Source of the DNA: Actinomycetota bacterium
GTDB taxonomy: Bacteria; Actinomycetota; Actinomycetes; Nanopelagicales; Nanopelagicaceae
Reading direction: 5' to 3'
NCBI GenBank assembly: GCA_009702845.1
Contig: WLHG01000001.1
Span: 1-41,028 of the forward strand
Length of the DNA stretch: 41,028 nt
A program made the translations under genes and the position numbers. Positions 6,625-15,042 of the stretch are shown here, piece after piece (position 1 is the first letter of the stretch; each line of letters opens with the position of its first letter). The notes under the pieces were generated by a model. It saw only the letters and a program-made list of their open reading frames with translations, was not told the DNA's origin and made no database searches.

Positions 6625-8817
6625 TAGCGGTGCTACGCCGGTGATGCGTGGAATTCGGAAGGATTGGACTTCACCCGTTGCGTGGTCTCGAGCGATTAAG
6701 GCGCCTGCGCTGACTCGAATTGGATCAATGATTCTATGAGTCACCGAGCCGTTGTTGTCGGCATATCCGATTGAGAGGGATTTTTCTTCGGCGATAAATC
6801 TATTTACTAAATCCATAGTTTCATTGGCGGTGCTACGCGGAAGTGCACCAAGGGCCTCATTTGCAACTTGTCTCAATCTCGTTTGCTTGTGGCTTGATTT
6901 CTCACCAGTGCGGATCGCACGTATTGCCGAGTTCAGTAAATCCTCACTTGGAATCTCAATCTCACCTATGACTCGTGGTGGTCGTGGCTTAGTGAGTGCG
7001 CGATTTGCACGTGCTCCCATCAGCATTAAACCATTAGCCGATTCAGCTGCTGGAAGATATCCAGATTCGCGCAGCACGCGCATCACATCGGCGGCATCGT
7101 GATCACATATGACAACTTCAGGTGCAATTCGGCGAAGGGCCAGAACTTCTAATTTCTTATCCTTCATGATTTGCGCGATGAGGGAGGTATCTTCGCAACG
7201 AATAAAGGAGGATGTATTTCCTACGCGTAATTTTCCATGTTTCTTAGCAACATCGGCGATGAGATATTCAAGTGGCTGGGGCATCGGGGTTTTAGAGGTT
7301 TTGATTAGGAAAGCCTTAATCTCATCCCCAGTTTTTCCGTGATCTAAAGCTCGTCTGATTGTGGCTTCGCTGAAGCGATAAACAGTTGCACCACCTCGGC
7401 TTTCAATCTCAGCCATAATCGCTAACTGTTGGGAAATCTCATGTTCGAGTGGTCCCGGAGCAATCGCAGTGTTATCGCTTTGAATAAGTATGTGATCTAC
7501 CGTCTTTGGAAGATCTTCATTTATTACATTCAAATCATCGCCGGCTAGGAAACCAACTCCATATTTAGAGATAGCACCCTGCCCAGTTATTCCAAGCCAC
7601 TCAGCTTCACGAAGCGTCCATGTAGACAACTCCTCTTGTAATGAAGAGTTGCGACGAACCGGGGCTCGCCATTTCATGAGTTCAATAAAAGATGCTGTAT
7701 CGGGAGCTAGAGATTCGTGCTCCCTTAGAATTGAAAGCGTTAGCGTACGAACCCGAGCTGCGTTGACACGATCAAGCTCGGGTCCAAGTGCTGCGACGTT
7801 CTTGGCTTCGGCACGACCAACTAGACCACTGACCCGTGAAGTAATAAGCCAGGCCGATGCGATTGCCTGCCATCGATCAGCCGGTGTTTGCATTAACCAG
7901 ATATCGAATTTGTTACTTGGCATTATGCGATCATCGGCGTCGATACTTATTAACGAGGTTAAATAAGCCAATTCGGTAATAAAAGCCGCGCATGATTCAT
8001 CAACACCAAGGTGTGTTGCAATTATTTTTAGTTCACGAACGCCGAGCCCTCCTGCGCGCAAGGCATCAGCCGGTTCTTCAGCCCAGAAATTTAGTAGCTC
8101 TTCTACCCAACGCAAGACCGTGGAGATGTTTGCAATCGCTGCGAGATTAACTTGACGCTCATCTCGCTTAGCTCCAGTCAGAACGGGCGCAGTTACAAAG
8201 CTTTCTTTGTGTGCTTTGCCTCCGCGCAGGTAAATACCTACTTCTCGAGGCAAAATAACTGTTCGCTGATCTAAGGGAACGAGAAACTTTCGCTCGAGAA
8301 GCCAAGCAACTCCAGGCCCTGGATTCTTTATATCTCCAACGCTTCCACGAGGAGGTCCCCAAATAAGGCGCTCTAACACTTTTGTTGCGTCAAGCGGAGC
8401 ACTATCTAATTCAGTTAGTTTGAGTTTGGCCATTGATACTGGGCCAAGTCCTGCCGGCTCATTTCCGATGACATCGCGAAGCTGAGATGGAAGTCGCATT
8501 CCATCATCGGATGGATAAATAAGTCCGATTGAAATTAAATGATCAAGTGCTGTCGCTGCCGCTTTATCTGTAAGTGCGATAAGTGCCTTTAACGAGAATG
8601 GCTCGTTAAGCGCGCCAGCCGCTTCAAGCACTTGAAACTGCCACTGATTGAGCGAGTCGATTGCACGTGCCAGACTTGGCGCCGAACATGCTCGCACTGC
8701 AAGGGATGCGATATCGGGCGGCACTGGCGTTATGAGATCTGGACGTGCGGTAAATAGAGTTAAGAAGGCAGCATCATCAACACTACGTAGGTAGTCGGAG
8801 AATGAGCGCATTTCCAT
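6622..8817 (-). CDS. Helicase-associated protein: XPB-like N-terminal domain plus WYL-like C-terminus
   Basis: 731 residues. It has no Walker motifs and is not itself a helicase. From about residue 439 the segment 'ILIQSDNTA' to 'HGKLRVG' and beyond parallels the N-terminal domain of the XPB helicase encoded nearby ('LIVQSDKTL' to 'YGRLRLE'), so the two proteins share this domain. The last 52 residues (680-731) have the WYL-domain pattern: 'SIGYADNNGSVTHRIIDP', then 'GALIARD' where WYL proteins have W-Y-L, then 'FRIPRITGV'. The N-terminal 400 residues are helical, possibly winged-helix, and otherwise unassigned. Actinobacteria often encode such a protein near XPB; its job is unknown, but a DNA-repair or nucleic-acid-sensing role is a fair inference. 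The start could also be ATG 8811. TAATGT lies 9 nt upstream of 8817. Confidence 0.88.
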   Translation of the reverse strand: MEMRSFSDYLRSVDDAAFLTLFTARPDLITPVPPDIASLAVRACSAPSLARAIDSLNQWQFQVLEAAGALNEPFSLKALIALTDKAAATALDHLISIGLIYPSDDGMRLPSQLRDVIGNEPAGLGPVSMAKLKLTELDSAPLDATKVLERLIWGPPRGSVGDIKNPGPGVAWLLERKFLVPLDQRTVILPREVGIYLRGGKAHKESFVTAPVLTGAKRDERQVNLAAIANISTVLRWVEELLNFWAEEPADALRAGGLGVRELKIIATHLGVDESCAAFITELAYLTSLISIDADDRIMPSNKFDIWLMQTPADRWQAIASAWLITSRVSGLVGRAEAKNVAALGPELDRVNAARVRTLTLSILREHESLAPDTASFIELMKWRAPVRRNSSLQEELSTWTLREAEWLGITGQGAISKYGVGFLAGDDLNVINEDLPKTVDHILIQSDNTAIAPGPLEHEISQQLAIMAEIESRGGATVYRFSEATIRRALDHGKTGDEIKAFLIKTSKTPMPQPLEYLIADVAKKHGKLRVGNTSSFIRCEDTSLIAQIMKDKKLEVLALRRIAPEVVICDHDAADVMRVLRESGYLPAAESANGLMLMGARANRALTKPRPPRVIGEIEIPSEDLLNSAIRAIRTGEKSSHKQTRLRQVANEALGALPRSTANETMDLVNRFIAEEKSLSIGYADNNGSVTHRIIDPIRVSAGALIARDHATGEVQSFRIPRITGVAPL

Positions 8818-8826
8818 AACTTGCTA

Positions 8827-8832
8827 ACATTA
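8827..8832 (-). promoter_or_regulatory. Putative -10 element for the helicase-associated gene
   Basis: Minus-strand TAATGT lies 9 nt before the ATG at 8817. Transcription would start two or three bases before the codon. No Shine-Dalgarno sequence is seen. Confidence 0.3.
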
Positions 8833-8857
8833 CTGGCCTTTAGCCCTTATTGGGTAA

Positions 8858-9625
8858 TCAACGCCGTTTCCTTCGGGGAGTTAGCCATGTGGCAAGGGCG
8901 GCAAGGCGCACAACAATTGGAGATACCGCTCGTCCAATAAAGCGCGCTCTACGAAAATCATGTATCGGCCAACCTTCTGCCATTGCGCGAAGTCCAAGGA
9001 TTGCATCTGGATTAATTACCGAAGGATGGCCCACGCACTGTAAAAGTGGCAAATCATTGTGGCTATCGGAGTAGGCATAGCAATTCGTAAGGTCTAGACC
9101 GGTCCGCTTTGCCAAATCCTGCACCGCCATCACCTTCTCTTTTCCATGTAAAAGGGCACCATTCATTGCTCCGGTATAGGCACCATCTTTAATTTCAGCT
9201 CTGCTGCCTAAAGCTCCAGTGAATCCCAATCGGTTAGCAATTAAAACCGCCATATCTTCAGGGGCGGCAGTAACTAGCCAGACTTCTTCATTGTTCGAAA
9301 GATGTTTTTGTGCAATATCTATTGTGCCTTGCCAGATTGCGGGGGATACAAACTCATCATAAATCTCTTGGGCGATTACTTCGATATCTTTTACGCTATG
9401 CCCGCCAATAAAGTCAGTTGCCGATTTTTGAAAACGCGCAATCTCCTCTTTATTCTCTTTTCCAGTTAAGCGAAATCTAAGATTGGCCAAAACAAAACGG
9501 GAGATGTCCTTTTTCGTGAAGAAGCCCCGTTGGTACATCCCGCGACCAAGAAAATAGATCGTAGAGCCACGGATAAGCGTGTTATCGACATCAAAAAAGG
9601 CCGCTCTTTTCGCCGTGAGTGCCAT
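8858..9625 (-). CDS. HAD-IB family phosphatase (SerB-like)
   Basis: 255 residues. HAD motif I is 'FFDVDNTL', with nucleophile D12 and acid/base D14. Motif II is the Thr in 'LVTAAPED', and motif III/IV includes the conserved Lys in 'GKEKVMAV' and the acidic pair in 'YSDSHNDLPLL'. The helical cap between motifs I and II ('GRGMYQRGFF...') and the length fit the HAD-IB subfamily annotated as phosphoserine phosphatase-like or CicA-like. It acts on a small phosphorylated molecule in the cytoplasm; whether that is phosphoserine cannot be told. The tail is basic (TPRRKRR). It is divergent from the histidine phosphatase gene, with TAAGGT six bases before its ATG. Confidence 0.9.
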   Translation of the reverse strand: MALTAKRAAFFDVDNTLIRGSTIYFLGRGMYQRGFFTKKDISRFVLANLRFRLTGKENKEEIARFQKSATDFIGGHSVKDIEVIAQEIYDEFVSPAIWQGTIDIAQKHLSNNEEVWLVTAAPEDMAVLIANRLGFTGALGSRAEIKDGAYTGAMNGALLHGKEKVMAVQDLAKRTGLDLTNCYAYSDSHNDLPLLQCVGHPSVINPDAILGLRAMAEGWPIHDFRRARFIGRAVSPIVVRLAALATWLTPRRKRR

Positions 9626-9631
9626 GTCACT

Positions 9632-9637
9632 ACCTTA
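9632..9637 (-). promoter_or_regulatory. Putative -10 element for the HAD phosphatase (leaderless)
   Basis: Minus-strand TAAGGT is followed by exactly six bases (AGTGAC) and the ATG at 9625. This is the spacing expected if transcription begins at the A of the start codon. It shares a 50-base gap with the divergent promoter for the next operon. Confidence 0.45.
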
Positions 9638-9663
9638 ACGAACTTGGTCGGTTAGAGACGCTT

Positions 9664-9669
9664 TATGCT
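9664..9669 (+). promoter_or_regulatory. Putative -10 element for the cytochrome c maturation operon (leaderless)
   Basis: TATGCT is followed by six bases (TGACCA) and the ATG at 9676. A weak -35 candidate, ACTTGG at 9642-9647, gives a 16-base spacer. No Shine-Dalgarno sequence is present, so the first gene of the operon is probably read from a leaderless mRNA. Confidence 0.45.
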
Positions 9670-9675
9670 TGACCA

Positions 9676-10296
9676 ATGAGTGCAACCGTCCATGTGATTC
9701 GTCACGGTGAAGTTGAAAACCCAGGCAAAATTCTCTACGGCCGCCAACCTGGCTGGAGTTTATCCAAGCGCGGTCTTGAGATGGCTCAGACCCTTGGCGA
9801 TTGGTCCAAGTCATTAGATTTGGGAGCGTTGCATGTCTCTCCTTTGCAGCGCGCTCAAGAGACGGCCGCGCCGATAGCTGCCGCACATAAAATTTCAATT
9901 ACAACTGATGAGCGTTTGATTGAAGCGGCTAATGTATTTGAGGGAAAGCCATTTGGTGTTGGGGACGGGGTATTGCGTCATCCAGCTGCATGGAAACATT
10001 TATGGAACCCTTGGCGACCATCGTGGGGTGAGCCTTATGAAGAGCAAATCGCGAGAATGCTTGCAGCGGTTTTTGCCGCACGCGATGCCGCTCAGGGCAA
10101 AGATGCAATCTGCGTTTCGCACCAACTTCCAATCTGGATTCTACGGAGTGCAATAGAAAGCCGACGATTACTACATGATCCTCGCAAGCGCGAATGTTCA
10201 CTAGCATCGGTGACCAGTGTTCATTTCGATGATGATGGACTCATCTCTGGCCTTACATACTCCGAGCCCGCGCGCCATCTCTTGCCAAAGAAATAA
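9676..10296 (+). CDS. Histidine phosphatase (phosphoglycerate mutase-like)
   Basis: 206 residues. The hallmark RHGE motif is at residues 9-12 (H10 is the phospho-acceptor), the second Arg lies in 'SPLQRAQETA', and the second catalytic His is in 'AICVSHQLPIW'. The family uses a phosphohistidine intermediate to remove or move phosphate on small molecules or proteins; this member is of the broad-specificity type, and its substrate is unknown. It heads the cytochrome c maturation operon: the next ATG follows its stop after one base. A gene of this family sits at the same place in mycobacteria, upstream of the tlpA-ccdA-resB-ccsB set, so the linkage looks conserved. It is probably not a glycolytic mutase, since the flanking motifs differ from the dPGM type. 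Confidence 0.92.
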   Translation: MSATVHVIRHGEVENPGKILYGRQPGWSLSKRGLEMAQTLGDWSKSLDLGALHVSPLQRAQETAAPIAAAHKISITTDERLIEAANVFEGKPFGVGDGVLRHPAAWKHLWNPWRPSWGEPYEEQIARMLAAVFAARDAAQGKDAICVSHQLPIWILRSAIESRRLLHDPRKRECSLASVTSVHFDDDGLISGLTYSEPARHLLPKK

Positions 10297-10297
10297 A

Positions 10298-10843
10298 ATG
10301 AAACGACTGAAACTGAGCACCGCAATATTAGTAACAGTATTTGCTTTGACCAGCTGCAGTGGTGGGGGATCTTCGAGTTCGCAAGAGAGTTTTGTCTCCG
10401 GTAATGGTGCTGTAACAATGATCAAAGCCTCTGATCGTGTTGAAGCTCCAGCATTGGCCGGCATGACCCTTTCTGGTAGTAACTATTCTTATGCATTTGG
10501 CAGAGTGACAGTTGTAAATGTTTGGGCTTCATGGTGTGCTCCATGTCGCGCAGAGATTCCGACGCTGATCGCGCTCTCCAAGAAATATAGCGAAGTTACT
10601 TTTATTGGAATTTTGACCCGTGATAATCCACCAACAGCTGAAGCTTTTCAGCGACGCCTTGCAATCCCTTATCCAACTCTCATCGATGATTCGATACTGC
10701 TTGGTTTTAAAGGCTCGCTAGCTGCAAATGCGATTCCGTCGACCGTTGTTATTGATAGAGAGGGAAGAGTTGCAGCGCGAATATCGGGGGAAGTTACCGT
10801 TGCGTCCCTCTCTCAGTTAATTGAAACCGTGAGCGGCGAATGA
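10298..10843 (+). CDS. TlpA/ResA-like thioredoxin lipoprotein
   Basis: 181 residues from the ATG at 10298. An in-frame upstream start would lie inside the histidine phosphatase gene and lose the signal sequence. The N-terminus is a lipoprotein signal peptide with lipobox LTSC (C20 would carry the lipid), followed by a Gly/Ser linker. The thioredoxin fold has the active site WCAPC (C80 and C83) and the cis-Pro segment 'NAIPSTVVIDREG'. Membrane-anchored outside the cytoplasm, it would reduce the CxxCH cysteines of apocytochrome c using electrons passed on by CcdA (the CcsX/ResA role in System II). Its stop overlaps the CcdA start as ATGA, so the two are translated together. Confidence 0.93.
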   Translation: MKRLKLSTAILVTVFALTSCSGGGSSSSQESFVSGNGAVTMIKASDRVEAPALAGMTLSGSNYSYAFGRVTVVNVWASWCAPCRAEIPTLIALSKKYSEVTFIGILTRDNPPTAEAFQRRLAIPYPTLIDDSILLGFKGSLAANAIPSTVVIDREGRVAARISGEVTVASLSQLIETVSGE

Positions 10844-11565
10844 AGGACTTCTTTGTAGAACAGATTCTTAGTGGCTTCTTAATCACCGCATTTCCAGTGG
10901 CGCTCATTGCCGGGCTAATCTCTTTTCTATCACCATGCGTTCTGCCCTTAGTTCCTGGCTACCTCTCCTTTGCCGCAGGCTTTTCAGTTAATCGCGGCAA
11001 AGTCTTTTTAGGATCGCTCCTATTTGTAATGGGATTTTCAATCGTATTTATCTCATATGGAGCCGTCTTCGGCGGGTTAGGGAATCAATTATCAGCACAT
11101 GAAGAGGTGATTTCCAGAGTCCTCGGTGTATTAACTATTTTCTTAGGATTTATATTTCTCGGTAAGTTTCCAATGGCGCCAACATTTAGACCACACATGA
11201 AGACAACAGGCGGCTTAATCGGCGCACCAGTTTTGGGCTTCCTATTTGGCATTGGTTGGACTCCATGCATTGGACCAGCCCTTGCCGCAGTCCAGACCCT
11301 TGCTTTTCAAGAGTCGAGTGCAGTGCGAGGAGCCGTGCTCTCTTTTGGTTACTCACTTGGCCTAGGTCTTCCGTTTATTGCATCGGGAGTTTTCTTTGAC
11401 CGCTCAGAACAAATGCGAAAGTTCTTGGTTCGTCGCGGTGATTTGATATCTAAAATCGGCGGAGTATTCCTGATCGTAATTGGCCTCTTGCAAGTTACGG
11501 GTATGTGGGGCCAGATTATGAACTCGCTTCGCGCACTCATTTCCGATTTTATTCCGGTGGTGTAA
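10840..11565 (+). CDS. ccdA: Cytochrome c biogenesis protein CcdA (thiol-disulfide membrane transporter)
   Basis: 241 residues with about six hydrophobic segments. The two redox cysteines sit in the standard motifs 'FLSPCVLPLVPGY' near the N-terminus and 'GIGWTPCIGPALA' in the middle. The protein carries reducing equivalents from cytoplasmic thioredoxin across the membrane to the TlpA-like lipoprotein encoded just upstream, keeping apocytochrome c thiols reduced for haem attachment. Length and motif spacing are normal for the short CcdA form. It overlaps the previous gene by four bases, and its stop is immediately followed by the ResB ATG, so the operon is tightly coupled. Confidence 0.96.
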   Translation: MKDFFVEQILSGFLITAFPVALIAGLISFLSPCVLPLVPGYLSFAAGFSVNRGKVFLGSLLFVMGFSIVFISYGAVFGGLGNQLSAHEEVISRVLGVLTIFLGFIFLGKFPMAPTFRPHMKTTGGLIGAPVLGFLFGIGWTPCIGPALAAVQTLAFQESSAVRGAVLSFGYSLGLGLPFIASGVFFDRSEQMRKFLVRRGDLISKIGGVFLIVIGLLQVTGMWGQIMNSLRALISDFIPVV

Positions 11566-13035
11566 ATGAGCCAAGAGATCGAATTACCAGAGTTAACTGG
11601 TCTTGGTTTATTTCGATATGGATGGCGCCAACTAACAAGTATGCGCACTGCCCTAATCCTTTTGATGCTCTTAGGTATTGCAGCCGTTCCAGGCTCCTTG
11701 ATTCCACAAAGGACTCAAAATCCAATGGCAGTGAGCGCAGCATTTAAGAGCTCGCCTGAAATTTCACGGTGGATGGATCGATTATCTCTATTTGATGTCT
11801 ATGGATCACCGTGGTTTAGCGCGATCTACATTCTTCTCTTCATCTCACTTATTGGATGTGTTCTGCCACGAGCACTTGAACATTTTCATGCCGCTCGCGC
11901 GCTTCCTCCTGCGACACCTAAAAATCTAAATCGTATGGAGTTTTATTCAACTTGGGTAGCTAGTGGAAATGATTTAGAAGCTGCGAGAAAGTGGTTTAAA
12001 GCTAATCGATTTAGAATCCTCGAAAAGGATGGAACCATCTCGGCAGAGAAGGGATTTATGCGGGAAACCGGAAACCTATTCTTCCATCTAGCGCTGATTT
12101 TAATCCTGCTCGGAATCTCATTCTCCTCCCTCTTCGGAATGCGAGGGGAGGCGATTCTCAATGTTGGTGAAAGATTTATTAATACACCGACTAACTATGA
12201 TTCTCTGGCATACGGTAAGTTATTTAAAGATGGAAGACTAGAAGGTTTCATCATCAACATAGACAAGTTTGATGCAACCTACAACGCGGTGACAAATTCC
12301 CCAGAGGATTACACGCTCAATATCTCTTTGCGACGAGGGGATTTAACGAGCGTTGAAAAGCATGTCATTAAAGTCAACTCTCCTCTTGCAATTGGAAGCA
12401 CAAAGATCTATTTGCAGGCTAATGGTTATTCACCGATCGTGACTGTCAGAGATTCAGAGGGAAATGTCGCGATGCAGGGACCAATTCCATTCTTACCTCA
12501 AGATTCAAATCTGCGTTCTATTGGTGCGATTAAAGTTCCGGATGCGAATCCGCCGGTAGGTTTTGTCGGTTCATTCGTACCAACATATGCCCGCAGTGAT
12601 GGCGACGGCGCGATTAGCATCTTCCCACAGGCCCTTGATCCCCGGCTATTACTATCGGCTTGGGGCGGCGACCTTGGTTTAGATTCAGGTATTCCACAGT
12701 CGGTCTATCGCATAGATACATCAGCGATGGAAAACCTTGGATTGAAATCATTAAAGCCTGGTGAGAGCTTTTCCTATGCAGGAGGTTCAATTACCTTTGA
12801 AGGCTACGTACAGTGGGTGAATCTGCAAATCGTCGATGATCCTGGCAAGAACTTTGCACTCCTCGGCGCTATTGTTGCCATCCTTGGTCTGCTTGCATCA
12901 TTGTTTACTCGCCGTCGCAGAATTTGGATCCGCGTTGGCGAGGCAGTTGAAGTAGCAGGACTTGCAAAGAATGCAGCGCCTGGATTAGAGCAAGAGATGG
13001 CTAACTTTGTTACAGTTTTAAGAGGAGAGAAATAA
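11566..13035 (+). CDS. resB: Cytochrome c biogenesis protein ResB (Ccs1)
   Basis: 489 residues. The pattern is typical of ResB: two membrane segments near the N-terminus ('TALILLMLLGIAAVPGSLIP' and 'AIYILLFISLIGCVLPR'), a third near residue 170, a large extracytoplasmic domain, and a last membrane helix before an Arg-rich cytoplasmic tail ('FTRRRRIW'). With CcsB it forms the System II synthase that moves haem across the membrane and attaches it to CxxCH motifs of apocytochrome c. The GSLIPQ segment after the first helix is a family landmark. It starts directly after the CcdA stop, and the CcsB ATG follows its own stop without a gap. Confidence 0.95.
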   Translation: MSQEIELPELTGLGLFRYGWRQLTSMRTALILLMLLGIAAVPGSLIPQRTQNPMAVSAAFKSSPEISRWMDRLSLFDVYGSPWFSAIYILLFISLIGCVLPRALEHFHAARALPPATPKNLNRMEFYSTWVASGNDLEAARKWFKANRFRILEKDGTISAEKGFMRETGNLFFHLALILILLGISFSSLFGMRGEAILNVGERFINTPTNYDSLAYGKLFKDGRLEGFIINIDKFDATYNAVTNSPEDYTLNISLRRGDLTSVEKHVIKVNSPLAIGSTKIYLQANGYSPIVTVRDSEGNVAMQGPIPFLPQDSNLRSIGAIKVPDANPPVGFVGSFVPTYARSDGDGAISIFPQALDPRLLLSAWGGDLGLDSGIPQSVYRIDTSAMENLGLKSLKPGESFSYAGGSITFEGYVQWVNLQIVDDPGKNFALLGAIVAILGLLASLFTRRRRIWIRVGEAVEVAGLAKNAAPGLEQEMANFVTVLRGEK

Positions 13036-13929
13036 ATGTCACGCACATGGGCCTATTTCTCAAACTATCTTATCTACTCCTCAATGGCCGTTTATACCCT
13101 TTCCTTCTTTGCACATGCAGTAGAGACAGCATGGGCAGTAAGAATTACCGATGCGACAACTACCAAAACCTTGGATTATAAACGAACTGAAAAAGTCGCA
13201 CGTATCGCAACGGCGATGATGATTCTGGGCTTCTTGCTTTTGCTCGCCGGCGTTATTGCGCGTGGAGTATCTGCAGGACGCGTGCCCTGGGGAAACATGT
13301 ACGAGTTTTCAATTACTGGAGCCTTGGCGTTTTCCGGTGCCTACTTGGCAGCCCTTCGCAAATATGATTTGCGGTGGTTAGGTCTATTAGTTTCTATCGC
13401 AGTTCTACTCACACTTGGCACTGCAGTTGCAGTCCTATATCGCCCAAGTGCGCCACTTGTTCCAGCCCTTAAATCAACGTGGCTAGTAATTCATGTGTCG
13501 GCGGCGATAATTTCTGGCGGCGTATTCTTACTTGCCAATGCAATCGCAGCAGCGTATCTATATTTAGATTCGATGGAGTCAAAGGGTGAGCGCACTGCAT
13601 GGGCTAAGCGTCTGCCATCCCTTGAGTATTTAGATCAACTTTCATATCGCCTAGTGGCATTTGTCTTTCCACTGTGGACCTTCGCTGTAATAGCTGGGGC
13701 GATATGGGCTGAGAGCGCATGGGGCCGTTATTGGGGCTGGGATCCAAAAGAGACATGGGCATTCATTACCTGGGTTGCATATGCAGCTTATTTACATGCA
13801 CGCGTGACTATTGGTTGGCGTGGTCGCCGGGCGGCCTGGCTATGTTTATTTGCGGGTTCAACATTTCTATTTAACTACGTATACGTAAATGTTTGGGGTA
13901 CTGGAAAACATACGTATTCGGGACTTTAA
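13036..13929 (+). CDS. ccsB: Cytochrome c biogenesis protein CcsB/CcsA (haem channel)
   Basis: 297 residues with about eight membrane segments. The tryptophan-rich haem-binding motif 'WGRYWGWDPKETWAFITW' (the WWD domain) is intact, with His residues in the flanking helices ('VIHVSAAI', 'AYLHARVTIGW') available as haem ligands. It is the partner of ResB in the System II haem lyase. A good ribosome-binding site (AGGAG) lies upstream of the ATG, inside the end of resB. It is the last gene of the operon. Its TAA overlaps the stop codon of the converging PLDc_N gene, leaving no room for a terminator between them. Depending on nomenclature it is called CcsA or CcsB. Confidence 0.96.
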   Translation: MSRTWAYFSNYLIYSSMAVYTLSFFAHAVETAWAVRITDATTTKTLDYKRTEKVARIATAMMILGFLLLLAGVIARGVSAGRVPWGNMYEFSITGALAFSGAYLAALRKYDLRWLGLLVSIAVLLTLGTAVAVLYRPSAPLVPALKSTWLVIHVSAAIISGGVFLLANAIAAAYLYLDSMESKGERTAWAKRLPSLEYLDQLSYRLVAFVFPLWTFAVIAGAIWAESAWGRYWGWDPKETWAFITWVAYAAYLHARVTIGWRGRRAAWLCLFAGSTFLFNYVYVNVWGTGKHTYSGL

Positions 13930-14189
13930 AGCTTTCCTAAGAAATCCGGATCATCATCTGGCGGCAAGATTCTTCGCTGTGGTCGCTTGTAACCCTTAGG
14001 TTTATTTCTTCCGGCAATTAAATATGAGATTGGCCCAATCGCAAGGGCTTGCGGCCCCAGAAGGATAATCAATAGTAGCCAGCCCCACTTTGGGAGATTC
14101 TTTATCTGGGACTCATCGGCACGAGCACAGTCAATGAGGGCATAAATAGTTGCACCAAAGACTAGAACTAGTGGAATGACGCGCGACAT
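13926..14189 (-). CDS. Small membrane protein with PLDc_N-like domain
   Basis: 87 residues with two membrane segments ('VIPLVLVFGATIYALIDCA' and 'WGWLLLIILLGPQALAIGPI') and a basic, proline-containing cytoplasmic tail. The layout and the 'YALIDCA...LPKWGWLLLIILLGP' pattern match the phospholipase D/cardiolipin synthase N-terminal (PLDc_N) membrane domain. Here it stands alone, with no HKD catalytic motif, so no enzymatic role is implied. Function is unknown. It lies four bases after menA on the same strand and may be cotranscribed, but TACAAT six bases before its ATG suggests its own leaderless promoter. The stop overlaps that of ccsB. Confidence 0.85.
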   Translation of the reverse strand: MSRVIPLVLVFGATIYALIDCARADESQIKNLPKWGWLLLIILLGPQALAIGPISYLIAGRNKPKGYKRPQRRILPPDDDPDFLGKL

Positions 14190-14193
14190 GGTT

Positions 14194-15042
14194 TTATTGT
14201 ATCGCTAAGGAGACTGCAAAGATTGCTGAAAAGATGAGTTGGAGTTTTCCAGTTTTACCTAAGAGTGGGATCAATGCCGCTCCGATCGTGCCACCCATTA
14301 CTTGGCGGGCTAGCGAAAATGTAAGCGGTGCTACAAGCAATGTTAAGAGCGCAGCGGGTTTAAAGGTGGCTATCGCTGCAGAATGTGCAATAACAAGTAA
14401 AGCGACAAAAGCACGTCGTGCAGTGGCATCCCCCATACGTACCGCAAGGGTCTTTTTTCCAACCAACGCATCTTGAGCTAAATCGCGTAGGTTATTGATT
14501 GCAAGAATTGCGCACGATAGCGCCCCCATTGGAATGGCGACAATGAAACTTATCGCAGTAATAGTCTCGGTTTGGACATAAAAGCTTCCAACGGTTGCAA
14601 CTATTCCAAAGAAGATAAAAACCGAGATTTCACCGAAACCACTGTAGCCATATGGCTTACGGCCACCTGTATAGCTCCAGGCCGCACCGATAGAGATGAC
14701 ACCAACGGCAATTAAAATCGGCGTAGTTAATATCGCAAGCCAGAGACCGCAGATCGATGCGATACCGAAAGAGATAAACGCGGCCATCTTTACACTTCTC
14801 GCAGTTGCTAAACCACCGGCAACTAAACGAGTTGGACCTATCCGATGGGTATCAGTTCCCTTAACTCCATCGGAGTAATCATTTGCAAAGTTGACACCGA
14901 TTTGAAGCCAGATGGCGACCTTAAGAGCAAGGACTGCACGGAACCAGTTGAAATCACTGCCTGCCAATGAGGATGCAACCAGCACCGGTGCGATCGCAGC
15001 TGGGAGAGTGCGCGGGCGTGTTCCGAGAATCCATCTATTCAT
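14194..15042 (-). CDS. menA: 1,4-dihydroxy-2-naphthoate polyprenyltransferase (MenA)
   Basis: 282 residues with eight or nine membrane segments. The first prenyl-diphosphate/Mg motif is NDYSDGVKGTD (54-64; D55, D58 and D64), followed by 'RIGPTRLVAGGL', the MenA-type continuation. The second acidic motif is in 'NNLRDLAQDALVGKKTLA'. The enzyme joins the polyprenyl chain to 1,4-dihydroxy-2-naphthoate in the membrane, giving demethylmenaquinone, which MenG then methylates. The start overlaps the end of menE by eight bases. The likely prenyl donor is made by the synthase encoded after nuoN in this window. UbiA and chlorophyll/haem prenyltransferases share the fold, but the menE neighbour and motif details make MenA secure. 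Confidence 0.96.
   Translation of the reverse strand: MNRWILGTRPRTLPAAIAPVLVASSLAGSDFNWFRAVLALKVAIWLQIGVNFANDYSDGVKGTDTHRIGPTRLVAGGLATARSVKMAAFISFGIASICGLWLAILTTPILIAVGVISIGAAWSYTGGRKPYGYSGFGEISVFIFFGIVATVGSFYVQTETITAISFIVAIPMGALSCAILAINNLRDLAQDALVGKKTLAVRMGDATARRAFVALLVIAHSAAIATFKPAALLTLLVAPLTFSLARQVMGGTIGAALIPLLGKTGKLQLIFSAIFAVSLAIQ
14196..14201 (-). promoter_or_regulatory. Putative -10 element for the PLDc_N protein (leaderless)
   Basis: Minus-strand TACAAT, near consensus, is followed by exactly six A/C bases and the ATG at 14189. Its last T is the first base of the menA stop codon. The spacing predicts transcription starting at the start codon. No ribosome-binding site is present. Confidence 0.5.

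Noticed and set aside
9676..10296. Glycolytic phosphoglycerate mutase
   Set aside because: The RHG motif is shared by all histidine phosphatases; flanking sequence and operon context favour a broad phosphatase linked to cytochrome c maturation.
13926..14189. Phospholipase D or cardiolipin synthase activity for the PLDc_N protein
   Set aside because: Only the membrane N-terminal domain is present; no HKD motif and only 87 residues.
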